This document shows positions 6,934 to 15,700 of a DNA stretch of 42,577 nt, piece by piece. The notes beneath the pieces are model-generated. The model was not told the DNA's origin. It searched no databases and was given only the letters and a program-made list of their open reading frames with translations. The DNA is from a virus. The translations under genes and the position numbers were made by a program. Within the stretch, counting starts at the first letter, position 1. Every line of letters starts with the position of its first letter. The stretch spans positions 1 through 42,577 of IMG/VR virus record IMGVR_UViG_3300028837_000409; one strand, given 5' to 3'.

Positions 6934-7538
6934 GCTGTCACCTCATCTCTTAATGGGCTTAGGAAAGCTAGGTCAACCTTAACTGTGGCGGTGCCGCTTG
7001 TCCCAGCACTCCCTATAATCGCCGTTTTCTTGTTTAACTTCACAATAGTACCCTTACCATATATCCCTGTCTGTACCACATCGCCAACCTTGAAGCGACT
7101 TGAATTGAGGTCGCGTAGTGCTTGCCATCGCTTCTCAGCATCGCCTTTGACATGGACATGGCGCAAACTATCAGCCTTAGATTTCATTCTCTCTGCTACT
7201 TGTAGGCTTTCGTATGCCTTGCCGTCAGCCCTATTCATCCTGTCTCGAAAGGGTATCCTTCCAGGTTGCGTGCAAAATGCTATGTCGTGGCGTATTTCGG
7301 GGTAGCTGTTAAGCTGTGCTGTTGCTACCTTTATGCGTCTAGCTGCCCAGTCCTCATATTTGTCAGCTTTATGGTCTGTTGCCTCTTGGCGATAAGTTCT
7401 TATTTCCTCAGTATCGGTTGGAGCACAGGTTGGACAGAATATGCCAATATGCCTTTCGTATATGGCACTCTCTCCAATAGCTAAAGTAGCCCCACACTTC
7501 CGACACTCGCCTTGATACTTAACTATTATTGATCTCAT
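6930..7538 (-). CDS. zinc-ribbon plus DUF3560-like protein (202 aa)
   Basis: The N-terminal ~45 residues hold a zinc ribbon (CRKCG, then CPTC). The middle, with AARRIKVATAQLNSYPEIR, GRIPFRDRMNRADGKAYES and VAERMKSKADSL, resembles DUF3560 proteins found on phages and plasmids. The C-terminus has a small beta domain (FKVGDVVQTGIYGKGTIVKLN) like a KOW/SH3 fold. First gene of the leftward unit, with an AAGGAGGGTG ribosome site and a consensus-like promoter at 7565-7593. The molecular function of DUF3560 is not established. Confidence 0.55.
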   Translation of the reverse strand: MRSIIVKYQGECRKCGATLAIGESAIYERHIGIFCPTCAPTDTEEIRTYRQEATDHKADKYEDWAARRIKVATAQLNSYPEIRHDIAFCTQPGRIPFRDRMNRADGKAYESLQVAERMKSKADSLRHVHVKGDAEKRWQALRDLNSSRFKVGDVVQTGIYGKGTIVKLNKKTAIIGSAGTSGTATVKVDLAFLSPLRDEVTA

Positions 7539-7564
7539 TTCACCCTCCTTGATTTGATGCTTTT

Positions 7565-7593
7565 AGTTTACAATATGCCTTGATATTTGTCAA
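7565..7593 (-). promoter_or_regulatory. leftward promoter for the 6.5-7.5 kb unit
   Basis: On the minus strand, TTGACA (7593-7588) is followed after 17 bp by TAAACT (7570-7565), about 26 bp before the start codon at 7538. The same TTGACA-17-TAAACT pair is found at 35402-35430. Confidence 0.65.
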
Positions 7594-7604
7594 TAGGGTA
7601 AGCC

Positions 7605-7624
7605 AAGAAAATGAGCATTTTCTT
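7605..7624. promoter_or_regulatory. 20-bp palindromic operator candidate
   Basis: AAGAAAATG-AG-CATTTTCTT is a perfect inverted repeat with 9-bp arms, placed 11 bp upstream of the -35 of the leftward promoter and about 65 bp before the rightward one. A close copy (AAGAAATGAGCGTTTTCTT) lies at 35371-35389 just upstream of another promoter. The recurrence suggests one phage regulator binding both sites. Confidence 0.6.
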
Positions 7625-7651
7625 TCTCTCAGCTACAATAATAGAGATTCC

Positions 7652-7683
7652 AAAAAAGTCGCTACTTAGCTATAAACAGCGAC
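7652..7683 (-). terminator. leftward intrinsic terminator or inverted-repeat site
   Basis: GTCGCT (7658-7663) and AGCGAC (7678-7683) form a 6-bp stem with a 14-nt loop. The A6 run on its left becomes U6 on the minus strand. It would stop leftward transcription from the late region before it reaches the 7.5 kb promoter. An operator role is the alternative. Confidence 0.45.
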
Positions 7684-7688
7684 ACTAT

Positions 7689-7717
7689 TTGACAAATATT
7701 ACGAGGTGTGATAGGCT
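7689..7717 (+). promoter_or_regulatory. rightward promoter ahead of the late operon
   Basis: TTGACA (7689-7694), a 17-bp spacer, then TAGGCT (7712-7717) preceded by TG in the extended -10 position. The -35 is perfect and the -10 is weak, as expected if an activator or antiterminator is needed. It is followed within 60 bp by a terminator and then by the packaging genes. Confidence 0.55.
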
Positions 7718-7721
7718 ATTC

Positions 7722-7776
7722 CTTCGGGGTAACTACGCCCTGAAGACAGTTTAGAGCCCGTGATGCGGGCCTTTTT
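7722..7776 (+). terminator. late-leader stem-loop and intrinsic terminator
   Basis: A first stem CTTCGGGG (7722-7729) / CCCTGAAG (7738-7745) with one G-U pair is followed by GCCCG (7756-7760) / CGGGC (7766-7770) and a CTTTTT tract (7771-7776). It lies between the rightward promoter and the first late gene (7798), so unmodified transcripts should stop here. This is the arrangement of lambda pR' and tR', where antitermination turns on late genes. Confidence 0.6.
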
Positions 7777-7797
7777 GTTGCCCTTGAGGAGGATTAA

Positions 7798-7953
7798 ATG
7801 ATTGAGTTGTTGGAGTACATTAGGAACTGGCTCTGTGCTTTCCTTTGCGACGATTATTGCTATTGGAAGTACATAGACCATCTGAACAATATGTATAAAA
7901 TCGGTTATAAGGACGGTAAAGAGGGTGAAGAGCCAATGGTGCCATTGCCGTGA
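7798..7953 (+). CDS. small hypothetical protein, first late gene (51 aa)
   Basis: A strong TTGAGGAGG ribosome site precedes the ATG. The product is hydrophobic and cysteine-containing at first (IRNWLCAFLCDDYCYW) and ends acidic. Stop overlaps the next start (GTGA at 7950-7953). No family recognised. Confidence 0.5.
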   Translation: MIELLEYIRNWLCAFLCDDYCYWKYIDHLNNMYKIGYKDGKEGEEPMVPLP

Positions 7954-8144
7954 AACATACAGACGATGTTCATATCCTAAGCCAATTCCCCCACGACTAT
8001 CCGGTAGCGGTTGAGCGACGTATCGCTATGGCATTGGATAGAACTGCCTTTAACAAGGCTGGTTGGCATAAGCAGCCTGAGATGCCCACGAGCGATAGCA
8101 CATGGCCTGGTGTGCAGGTAGAGGGTACAAAAGAGAATTTGTAA
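7950..8144 (+). CDS. hypothetical protein (64 aa)
   Basis: GTG start overlapping the upstream stop. The polar product contains AVERRIAMALDRTAFNKAGWH; no recognised motif. It ends five bases before the small-terminase start, within the packaging module. Confidence 0.45.
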   Translation: MKHTDDVHILSQFPHDYPVAVERRIAMALDRTAFNKAGWHKQPEMPTSDSTWPGVQVEGTKENL

Positions 8145-8149
8145 AACAG

Positions 8150-8506
8150 ATGAATAATAAGATTGAAAAACACGGAAAAAACAAAGGCGGCAATCCGAAT
8201 TGGGTGAAGGGCGTTAGTGGGAATCCCAATGGGCGGCCCAAAAAGATAGCTAGCCTGACTTCTGAAATGAAGGAGCAGTTGGCCAAGGTCTGTCCTTATG
8301 ATCAGCAGGGTAGGACTTGGCTGCAATACCTTGTTGAGAGGTGGTTAGCGCACTCAATCCAAAATGCCGGTTATTTTAGGGAGCTTATAGAGCGTCTTGA
8401 GGGCAAGGTAACACAGCCAATAGAAGCTGAGGTAAAGGCTGATATACATTGGACGATAGGGAAAGGTTATGCCGGTGATAGAGCTGGAATACAACCCAGT
8501 AAATGA
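8150..8506 (+). CDS. terS: terminase small subunit-like protein, DUF5681-type (118 aa)
   Basis: The N-terminus is basic and contains GVSGNPNGRPKK, the hallmark of DUF5681-type proteins that often precede phage large terminase genes. The rest is helical (EMKEQLAKVCPYDQQ, YLVERWLAHS), suited to DNA recognition and oligomerisation. I start it at 8150 rather than an in-frame ATG at 8102, because the later start is next to the upstream stop and gives the usual N-terminus. The terminase large subunit overlaps its end by 38 nt. Confidence 0.6.
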   Translation: MNNKIEKHGKNKGGNPNWVKGVSGNPNGRPKKIASLTSEMKEQLAKVCPYDQQGRTWLQYLVERWLAHSIQNAGYFRELIERLEGKVTQPIEAEVKADIHWTIGKGYAGDRAGIQPSK

Positions 8507-9725
8507 GGCCCAAGGTGGCTTTGTTGCGTCTACAGCACCTAGGGTGTTGTTCTCTGGCGCGTTCGGTGCTGGCAAGAGCATTGCGCTTTGCACAAAAGCC
8601 CTCAAGTTAAGCCAAGGCCATTTAGGCAACTTCGGGCTGATATGCCGCAAGACACGAGCTACGCTGGGGCAAACGACTCTAAAGACATTCCTCGACCTAG
8701 TATGCCCAAGAGAACTCATAGCGGATTACAATAAGTCGGAAGGGCTTATAACACTAACCAACGGTAGCCAAATATTGTTTGGTGGTCTTGATGACCCCTT
8801 GAAGCTAGGATCGCTTAATCTAGGCTGGGCTGGCATAGATGAGGCCATAGAGACCAACGAGGAAGACTGGAAGATGCTGGAAGGCCGTTTGCGATTGCGG
8901 GACGTGCCTCACCAGATATTTGCCGCTACTAACCCCGGCCCACCTACTCATTACCTGCATAGAATGTTCTTTGAGCAGAAACGGGGTGAGGTATTTCAAG
9001 CAAGCGCACTGGACAATCCAGAACTCCCCGAGGACTACAGGGCAAGGCTTAGTGAGTTTGACGGGACCTACTATCGGCGCTATGTGCTAGGGCAATGGGC
9101 AGGGATGGAAGGCCTTGTCTATTCTGCTTTTGACGAGACAACATGCGTCATTCCCAAGTTTGAAATACCTAAACGGTGGCTGGTACATTCTGGGCACGAC
9201 TTTGGTTCGGCTAACCCAGCGGCACTGTTCTATGCTCAAGACACTGATACTGGCAACTTCTATCTGTTTGCTGAGTATCTGCCGGGTGCGGGGTATGGCA
9301 TTTATGATCATGTGCAGAAGTTTAAGGCAATTACCGAGGGATATAACGTCATCAAGCGTGCCGGTGGTTCTCATCAAGAAGATGAGATAAGGCAAGGCTA
9401 TACAGCGCAAGGGTGGCCAATCAGTGAGCCGAAATATAGTGGTGACCGTAGGTATCAGATGCAGAAGGTCCAGGGGATGCACAGGTTAAACAAAGTCCTC
9501 GTTTTCAATGACCTCAAGGAATACTTGAAAGAGAAGTTGAGTTTCGCTTATCCCAAAGTAGGGGATCAACTTGGTGATGACCCACAAGACGAGAAGCGTT
9601 TCCACCTTATGGCGGCTGAACGCTATATCCTGAGCGATTTCACACCTGAAACCGTCTCGATGGGCAAGATGCAACCGATAAAGGTAGTCGGGAGCGCACC
9701 TATTGAGACATATACGATGACATAG
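8469..9725 (+). CDS. terL: terminase large subunit (418 aa)
   Basis: DNA-packaging motor ATPase and nuclease. Walker A is SGAFGAGKS (29-37); Walker B is GWAGIDEA (119-126); the coupling motif is ATNPGPPTHYLH (153-164). The nuclease domain begins with HSGHDFGSANPAALF, whose first aspartate (about 244) is the expected metal ligand, and the C-terminal DEKRFHLMAAERYIL region supplies further acidic residues. At 418 residues it is a compact but complete terminase. It overlaps the small subunit and is followed by the portal, the standard order. Confidence 0.92.
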   Translation: MPVIELEYNPVNEAQGGFVASTAPRVLFSGAFGAGKSIALCTKALKLSQGHLGNFGLICRKTRATLGQTTLKTFLDLVCPRELIADYNKSEGLITLTNGSQILFGGLDDPLKLGSLNLGWAGIDEAIETNEEDWKMLEGRLRLRDVPHQIFAATNPGPPTHYLHRMFFEQKRGEVFQASALDNPELPEDYRARLSEFDGTYYRRYVLGQWAGMEGLVYSAFDETTCVIPKFEIPKRWLVHSGHDFGSANPAALFYAQDTDTGNFYLFAEYLPGAGYGIYDHVQKFKAITEGYNVIKRAGGSHQEDEIRQGYTAQGWPISEPKYSGDRRYQMQKVQGMHRLNKVLVFNDLKEYLKEKLSFAYPKVGDQLGDDPQDEKRFHLMAAERYILSDFTPETVSMGKMQPIKVVGSAPIETYTMT

Positions 9726-9734
9726 TGAGGATAT

Positions 9735-11477
9735 ATGGCACATAAAATTACAGTAGATGAGATTATAAAGCTCCGTACCGAGCGAGAAGGCTATTACGAA
9801 AAACTGCACAAGCAGCAGAAGGAGGATAATAAACTCTATGAGCTTGCTTTTGATGCTAAAATCCCCAAAAAGCTAGGGTACCGGCAGATAACGCCACCGA
9901 CAGCCCGTGACTGGGTAGACATCGGGGTAAACCATTTCACACTAGACAATCCCAAGTCGTATGTACCTCCAACAAAAGATAGTGATGCCGCAAGGGCCCA
10001 AGCGGGCAAGCTTGAGAATTTTGACAACTTCTGGCTAAAACAACTTACTAGGCAAATCAAAGAGAATGCGAGGAAGCTACTCGCAAGAGGCGAGTGCTTC
10101 TGGAAAACCATACTAGATGATACTTACTACGCGGTAGATAGCTCCAAGCTGCCCGAAGATGAAGCATCAGCGTTAGAAGCCAGCAAACTACTACACTTCC
10201 CCTTGATAGTAACAACTCCTGACCCTATTAACGTCCTCGCTTCCCCAATAGAGCATGATTATATCCCCGAAGACGTGATTGAATATTACGGCAGGATGGT
10301 TGCTGAGGTTAGGGAACTGTGTCGTAGGAATGGGTGGAAGTGGGATACTAACAAGAAGTCTACTGATACTGTGATGTGGACTTCTTACTACTCGGATAAA
10401 TGGCGCTGTTTCCTAGTTGATAATGAGGCATTGTTGAAAGGTGGAGTGCAGGGCAACTACTTAAAGCTGTGTCCTTATGTCCATGTGCCTGCCGGTTATG
10501 GCCTTGAATCGTATGAAGGGAAGCCTGAATATACGTACCGCTCTGTTTTATACCGTGTTACCGATATGATAAAGGCGGAAGCCAGGGGGCTGTCACAACA
10601 CGATGCTATTGCGGCTAGATATGCGTGGCCTTGGCCCAAGCTTTCAGGTGATATGGACAAGGCTAAAGCATTTTACGGTGGTGAAATGCCTACCTTTAGC
10701 CCCGATGAGGTGGCTCAGGTTCCCGATGGGGTAGAACTTGAATTGATACAAGGGCAGCAAGCGCCGCCTGGGCTTTTTGAGCATGCGACCAGGATAGGCA
10801 TGAGAGCACAGCCACCGCCTATTATGAGTGGTTATAATCCAACTGGCGTCCATTCTGGCGTTCATGCTGAGGACCTGGTGGCTACAGCTAAACCTCACTA
10901 CAAGGACGCTTTCAAATATCATGAGATTGGCTTAGCTAAGGTCTTAGGTGTAGGGAAACGGCTCCTAGAAACTGTATTTAAGGATACCGTTACCGTAAGA
11001 ACCTTCGGTGTGGGTGATGAGGGTCATTCCACTAATTACGAAACTTTGAAACCTGAGGATATTAATGGTCATTATTACTGCGAGGTAACCTTACTAGCTG
11101 ATCCGCCCGAAGCCCTTGATGTGAGAAAGACGCTAGGGGCTAATCTGCATAGAAGCGGTGATATTAGCCTTCGGACTAGCCTTATCCAGTATCAAGATAT
11201 GACTGGTGATGAGGCAGATGACGAGATGGCTGAAATGAGGGCTGAGAAGCTGTTAGACCATCCTGCTATGCTGGAAATGATGGGCTTGGATGCCATGAAG
11301 CGTCTTGGGATGGAACAGACTGAAGATTTGATACGCCAGAAGGCTAAGCAACAGGCGGGCAGTGAGCAAGAATCAGGCACAAAATCAGTGCCAAGGTTAA
11401 AACGTCGTATCCCCGGTATGGAAAGGGCTGAAACTCCTAGAGGAATGGAAGCTGCGGAGATACCTATGGAGCCATGA
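9735..11477 (+). CDS. portal protein (580 aa)
   Basis: Position directly after the large terminase, length and the long alpha/beta pattern indicate the portal dodecamer subunit through which DNA is packaged. The N-terminal ~60 residues include a charged helix, followed by GVNHFTLDNPKSYVPP. The central part has RVTDMIKAEARGLSQHDAIAAR and PPPIMSGYNPTGVHSGVHAED, and the C-terminus is Glu/Met/Arg-rich. No signature residue proves it, but no other gene in the window fits as portal. The start has a weak GAGG site nearby; the stop overlaps the next gene (ATGA). Confidence 0.8.
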   Translation: MAHKITVDEIIKLRTEREGYYEKLHKQQKEDNKLYELAFDAKIPKKLGYRQITPPTARDWVDIGVNHFTLDNPKSYVPPTKDSDAARAQAGKLENFDNFWLKQLTRQIKENARKLLARGECFWKTILDDTYYAVDSSKLPEDEASALEASKLLHFPLIVTTPDPINVLASPIEHDYIPEDVIEYYGRMVAEVRELCRRNGWKWDTNKKSTDTVMWTSYYSDKWRCFLVDNEALLKGGVQGNYLKLCPYVHVPAGYGLESYEGKPEYTYRSVLYRVTDMIKAEARGLSQHDAIAARYAWPWPKLSGDMDKAKAFYGGEMPTFSPDEVAQVPDGVELELIQGQQAPPGLFEHATRIGMRAQPPPIMSGYNPTGVHSGVHAEDLVATAKPHYKDAFKYHEIGLAKVLGVGKRLLETVFKDTVTVRTFGVGDEGHSTNYETLKPEDINGHYYCEVTLLADPPEALDVRKTLGANLHRSGDISLRTSLIQYQDMTGDEADDEMAEMRAEKLLDHPAMLEMMGLDAMKRLGMEQTEDLIRQKAKQQAGSEQESGTKSVPRLKRRIPGMERAETPRGMEAAEIPMEP

Positions 11478-11746
11478 ACGATAAAAACTTAATGACAAAG
11501 ACAATGGATAAAGCCTTCGGGATGATGTCTCGAACAAGCAAGAAGTTTGAGCAGATGGGGCAGATTCCGTATGGTATGGAGAAGGCTACCCGCACTGAGA
11601 GAAGACAGATGTCTGAGCAGATGCGGCAGTCTATTGAAGGCTTAAGACCTGAGCAATGGCAGCAGATGATTAATGAGGTCGGTCCCGAGAAGGTTGAAGA
11701 ATTCCTGGAGAACTATGTGAGGGCATATCAAAATGGCAACTTATGA
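11474..11746 (+). CDS. hypothetical helical head-associated protein (90 aa)
   Basis: Start overlaps the portal stop. The product is Met/Gln/Glu-rich and helical (RTERRQMSEQMRQSIEGLRP). It could be an adaptor or assembly factor by position; no family recognised. Confidence 0.5.
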   Translation: MNDKNLMTKTMDKAFGMMSRTSKKFEQMGQIPYGMEKATRTERRQMSEQMRQSIEGLRPEQWQQMINEVGPEKVEEFLENYVRAYQNGNL

Positions 11747-12482
11747 TTGGTGGGCTAAAACATCTACGCCTCCTCCTGGTGAGCGGGCGACTACGAGTAC
11801 AGCAAATATACCTGAAGGCCATGAGATGAGAAATGGGCAGCTTGTTTATACAGGGTTCCCTATCTCTTATGACCCCAATGACCTTCGCCGTACTGCTTTA
11901 CTGAGAGAACAACGGGACAAGAGTGCTAGACTTCAAGCTGAGATGGCGGCTATTCAACAGCTTATAGATACCTTTGCGGGCCCTGAGTATTGGGCCTTGC
12001 GCTGGGTTTTGGGCAATGATTATGAGGCAGTGCGGAGAAGGGCCTCCAGGGTAGGACAGACTAGCTCTGAATGGGCAGAGCCTAAGCCCATTGGTGGCTT
12101 ACCTATCCCAGCTTGGATGAGTGAGTTTATCACTGGGGAGACTGGGGGCGCTATACCAGGTCAAGGGGGGCGTGAAGAGGCAAGGGCGAAAAAGACTGCT
12201 GTGGCTAGTGCTACCGCAGGATGGCCCGAGGAGGAACCTTCACAGTGGGGGTTAGCTCCACTAAGTGCGCAAGCTGAGTTAACTCAAGAGCAGATGAAGG
12301 GGCTAGGTGGTCTTCTAGGATGGTTAAAGGCAGGAAGACCGACTACAGGTGGCGTAGGCTTTGCACAAGCATTAGGGACATCTTCGGCAGATTGGTGGAC
12401 TGATTATGTGAATCTATCTCAGGGGATGTTCCCGTCAACATATAAATCTAAGGCTTGGTGGAGACCAACTAAACAGAGATAA
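11733..12482 (+). CDS. hypothetical structural-module protein (249 aa)
   Basis: Overlaps the upstream gene by 14 nt. The product begins with a Pro/Thr-rich segment, then a helical region (LLREQRDKSARLQAEMAAIQ) and a Trp/Gly-rich C-terminal half. No family is recognised; it lies between the portal and the large internal protein, so a virion role is likely. Confidence 0.5.
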   Translation: MATYDWWAKTSTPPPGERATTSTANIPEGHEMRNGQLVYTGFPISYDPNDLRRTALLREQRDKSARLQAEMAAIQQLIDTFAGPEYWALRWVLGNDYEAVRRRASRVGQTSSEWAEPKPIGGLPIPAWMSEFITGETGGAIPGQGGREEARAKKTAVASATAGWPEEEPSQWGLAPLSAQAELTQEQMKGLGGLLGWLKAGRPTTGGVGFAQALGTSSADWWTDYVNLSQGMFPSTYKSKAWWRPTKQR

Positions 12483-12497
12483 AAGGAGAGTTGAATA

Positions 12498-12596
12498 ATG
12501 GCTAAAGGATGCCCTGGTTCTAAAATTCGTTCACATGGGAAAGGGCGTGGATTGGGTGTTGGGAAAGGACAGGGCCCAATCGGTAGGAGAAAGTAA
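12498..12596 (+). CDS. small Gly/Lys/Arg-rich basic protein (32 aa)
   Basis: AAAGGAGAG ribosome site precedes the ATG. The product contains GKGRGLGVGKGQGPIGRRK and is strongly basic. It ends at TAATG, coupling it to the next gene. Possibly a DNA- or RNA-binding virion minor protein; unproven. Confidence 0.5.
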   Translation: MAKGCPGSKIRSHGKGRGLGVGKGQGPIGRRK

Positions 12597-12751
12597 TGCC
12601 CGCTAAATTTGAGAAATGTGTTAGAGAAGGCGGCAGAGTAAGAACTATTAAATCTAAAGGTGAGAAGGCAACTGCCTATGTCCCAGTGTGTTTCCCCAAA
12701 GGCGGAGGCCCATCTGTATCTGGTGAAGTAAAGCATCGTAAGAAGAAATAA
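12596..12751 (+). CDS. small basic protein (51 aa)
   Basis: TAATG overlaps at both ends link it to its neighbours. The product has two cysteines (EKCVREGGR and PVCFPKGGG) and a basic tail ending HRKKK. No family recognised; tight packing supports it as real. Confidence 0.55.
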   Translation: MPAKFEKCVREGGRVRTIKSKGEKATAYVPVCFPKGGGPSVSGEVKHRKKK

Positions 12752-15700
12752 TGGCAACAAAGTGGTTTACAACTATCCCGACATTAACACGATCGGCTAA
12801 TAGCGTTTGGGCTGCCCTCAAGCAGTACGAGTCTCAGAAGAAGGCTATCGAGGAAAAGCGTAAGACGGCTGAAGATTATATGCGTGAGACTCGTACTATG
12901 CTTGGGCAGCAAGCTGCTGAACGTATGAGGAGCGAAGCTATTACGAGTGGCCGCATGTTGCCTGGCGGGAAGTATGGCCCGGCTATTACTGAGCCATTTG
13001 AGCACCAAGAAAGGGAACGAGACCTAAGAGCTAAGGCGATAGCCGAGGTCAGTGGCGAGATTGAGGGGATGAACCCTAATGAGGCTGAGCTTATTATCCA
13101 GCAAGAATTGAACTATCTCAGAGGAGAGCAAGCTGAAAAAGCGGGTGGTTATGCTGGCAAAACGGCAGACTGGTATTACCAGTTATCTCGTTGGATTGCG
13201 TCTAATAAGATGCTACCTCCATTCCCAATAAGTGCTGAGGAGGGAGCCAAGTTACCGTCTTCCTGGGGTGGATTGCCTGGCTGGAAGTCTGAGGAGGTAG
13301 AAGCTTTGAAAGCTTCGCAGGCTAAGCAGAAAACAGGTAAGGCTGTGGAAGCTATGGAGGCTTTGCCTGGGTATTACAGTCCCGAAGCTATAGAGAAACA
13401 ATATGGGGAGTATGGGCAAGTTGCCGGTGCTGAAAAGCCCTGGTGGGAGAGTAAACGGGGGCAATTTCAGCATGGCGTTGAGCAAATCCATGAAGCTGTG
13501 GATGTTCCGACGAATCTCTATGTTTACTATACGGTTGTGAACAAGGCAGTTATGAAGGGCGGTAAGTTAAAACCTGCGGACCAAGCCTTTTATGAAGAAT
13601 ACCAGAAACAGAAAGGCGACAGAGCTTGGCCTGTTACGAAGCCAAGTAAGGAATTAGTCGCCTTATATGAGAAGGCTGCGCCTACCTCTGTAAAGGTCTT
13701 GCAAACTATCACTGAGCCAACTACTGCGCCATTGTGGGCTTTGCCTGGCGGTGCTGCTAGTAGAACCGCTTTGGCGGGTCGTGCTGCTAAGTTAGCTCAG
13801 GTAGGAACAAAGGCAGCAAAAGCTGAGGTTATCGGGATTAAGGTAGCTCGTGGCGCATTATTACCAGTAGAAGCGGTGGAAAGGGTTATTACCTTGCCCT
13901 TTGAGGGTGCTGCTAAAGCAATACAAGGCCGACGGATCGCCTTGAAGTGGAATAAGCTTGACAAGGCATTCCGTGGAGAGGTTGAACCCATCCTAAAGAA
14001 AGTCGATGATGGTGTTCCTTTGATAGAGGCAGATTATGCCAAGCTGACAGCATTTGACGATACCTATAGCAAAGCCCTGAAAGATATGGCAGCTAGGACC
14101 GAGGCTAAAGCTAGACCAGTTGAAGTTGCTCCCAAGCCAGTTGCGGAAGTCAAACCTCCTGCAGCAAAAGCACCTGTTACGCCAGAGGTTGTAGGGAAGT
14201 CGACTGAGGCAATCCCTAAAGCCAAGGTTACGCCTGTAGCTGCTAAGGCCGTTAAAGAGCCTTGGCAGATGACGAGGGAAGAATTTAATAGGACTGCTGA
14301 GACAGATTGGTTTAAGGGTAAAAAATGGATAGCTAAAGACAAACAATTAACTAATATGAGGGAAGAAGTTGTGAAGGATGCAGTTTCCGAAGGCAAACCA
14401 GTTCCCGAAGCAGTCTTGAAGGACTATCCTGACCTGGCTAAGGCTGTCCCTGAAGCTGAGATTGGCAAGGGCATTGCGCCCGAAGCTGAGGTTACTAAAG
14501 CTCCAAAGATTGAGTCCGTAGTTGATGAGGTTAGGGCAACTACTGGCATAACACCTGAACAGCAAGCAAGGGTAGGAGAAAGACCGGCTGGTGGTGAAGC
14601 TTACGAGTTCTATAACAAGCTATTCGATGTTGAAGATTCAGCCGATATTCTGAAACGCCTATATCCCAAGGGTTATGAGCAAAGGGCTGCTAAGTTACTT
14701 GGCAAGGCAAAGCTTGGTGGTGCTGTTAAGCTTATCAATCCATCGTTAACGCCCAGGGCAACGATGGAAGCCACAAGAGTACAAGAAGCTGCTGTGATTT
14801 GGGCTGATACTACCACGAGGCGTAGTCAGGGCATGAGTGCACTTGTGGGCGATATGCTTCGTGATGTTCTACCTGAGAAGGATGCTCTCAAACATTTTAA
14901 GATTAAGAATGGCATCCAAACTGCTTTCAGTCCTAAGTCTGGGTATGAGAAGGCGAGTACAGCTATCGTGGATGTTATGGAACATCCTTACAAATGGGAG
15001 CTCGATGATGCAGCCCTGAAGTTTAGTGAGCTATGGAGGCGCACGCTTGCTTCTAGCGTTAAGAAGCTTGAACAAGAAGGCATCAAGGTTAACAAAGCCT
15101 TCTACGAGGAAGGGGCTGGCTACTTCCCGAGATTAGTTAAAGAGGCTCATGGCGAACCTGTGAAGGTTGTCAGGGCTAGATTTGAGAAGCCACGATCCTA
15201 TGCGAGCCAGATTGACGCCATAGAGAATAATGTTGTTTACACGGAAGACCCTGTTCAGAATGTCCAAGCCTTCGTAGAACACACGCATGAGCTCATAGCT
15301 AACAAGCGATTTCAGGATATGGTTAATCCCATTGGCAGAACAGCCAAAGATGTAATGCCGATGGATCTTGTGGTTGCTAAGGAAGAAGGGCGAGAGAAGG
15401 TTAAAAACCTCATGTACGCTCTCAATGCTGTGCGCAGGGCAAAGCGCGGAGAGCTATTACCGGCACAAACTACGGCAGCACTCGAAAGGAAAGCACCTGA
15501 AGTGGTGGCAACTGCTAAGAGCTTACCGAACCTTCTAGGCAAGGAAAGAGGCGAAGCTGCTACTAAAGTTATCAAGGAGCTTCAAGGAAAACTGGCAGGC
15601 GCTAGGGCTGAAAGCCTGAAGGCAAGTAGAGAATACGCTAAGGCTATGGAGGTTGCTCGTTCCCCAAGATTAGGAGAATTCGAGAAGAGTACAAAGCATT

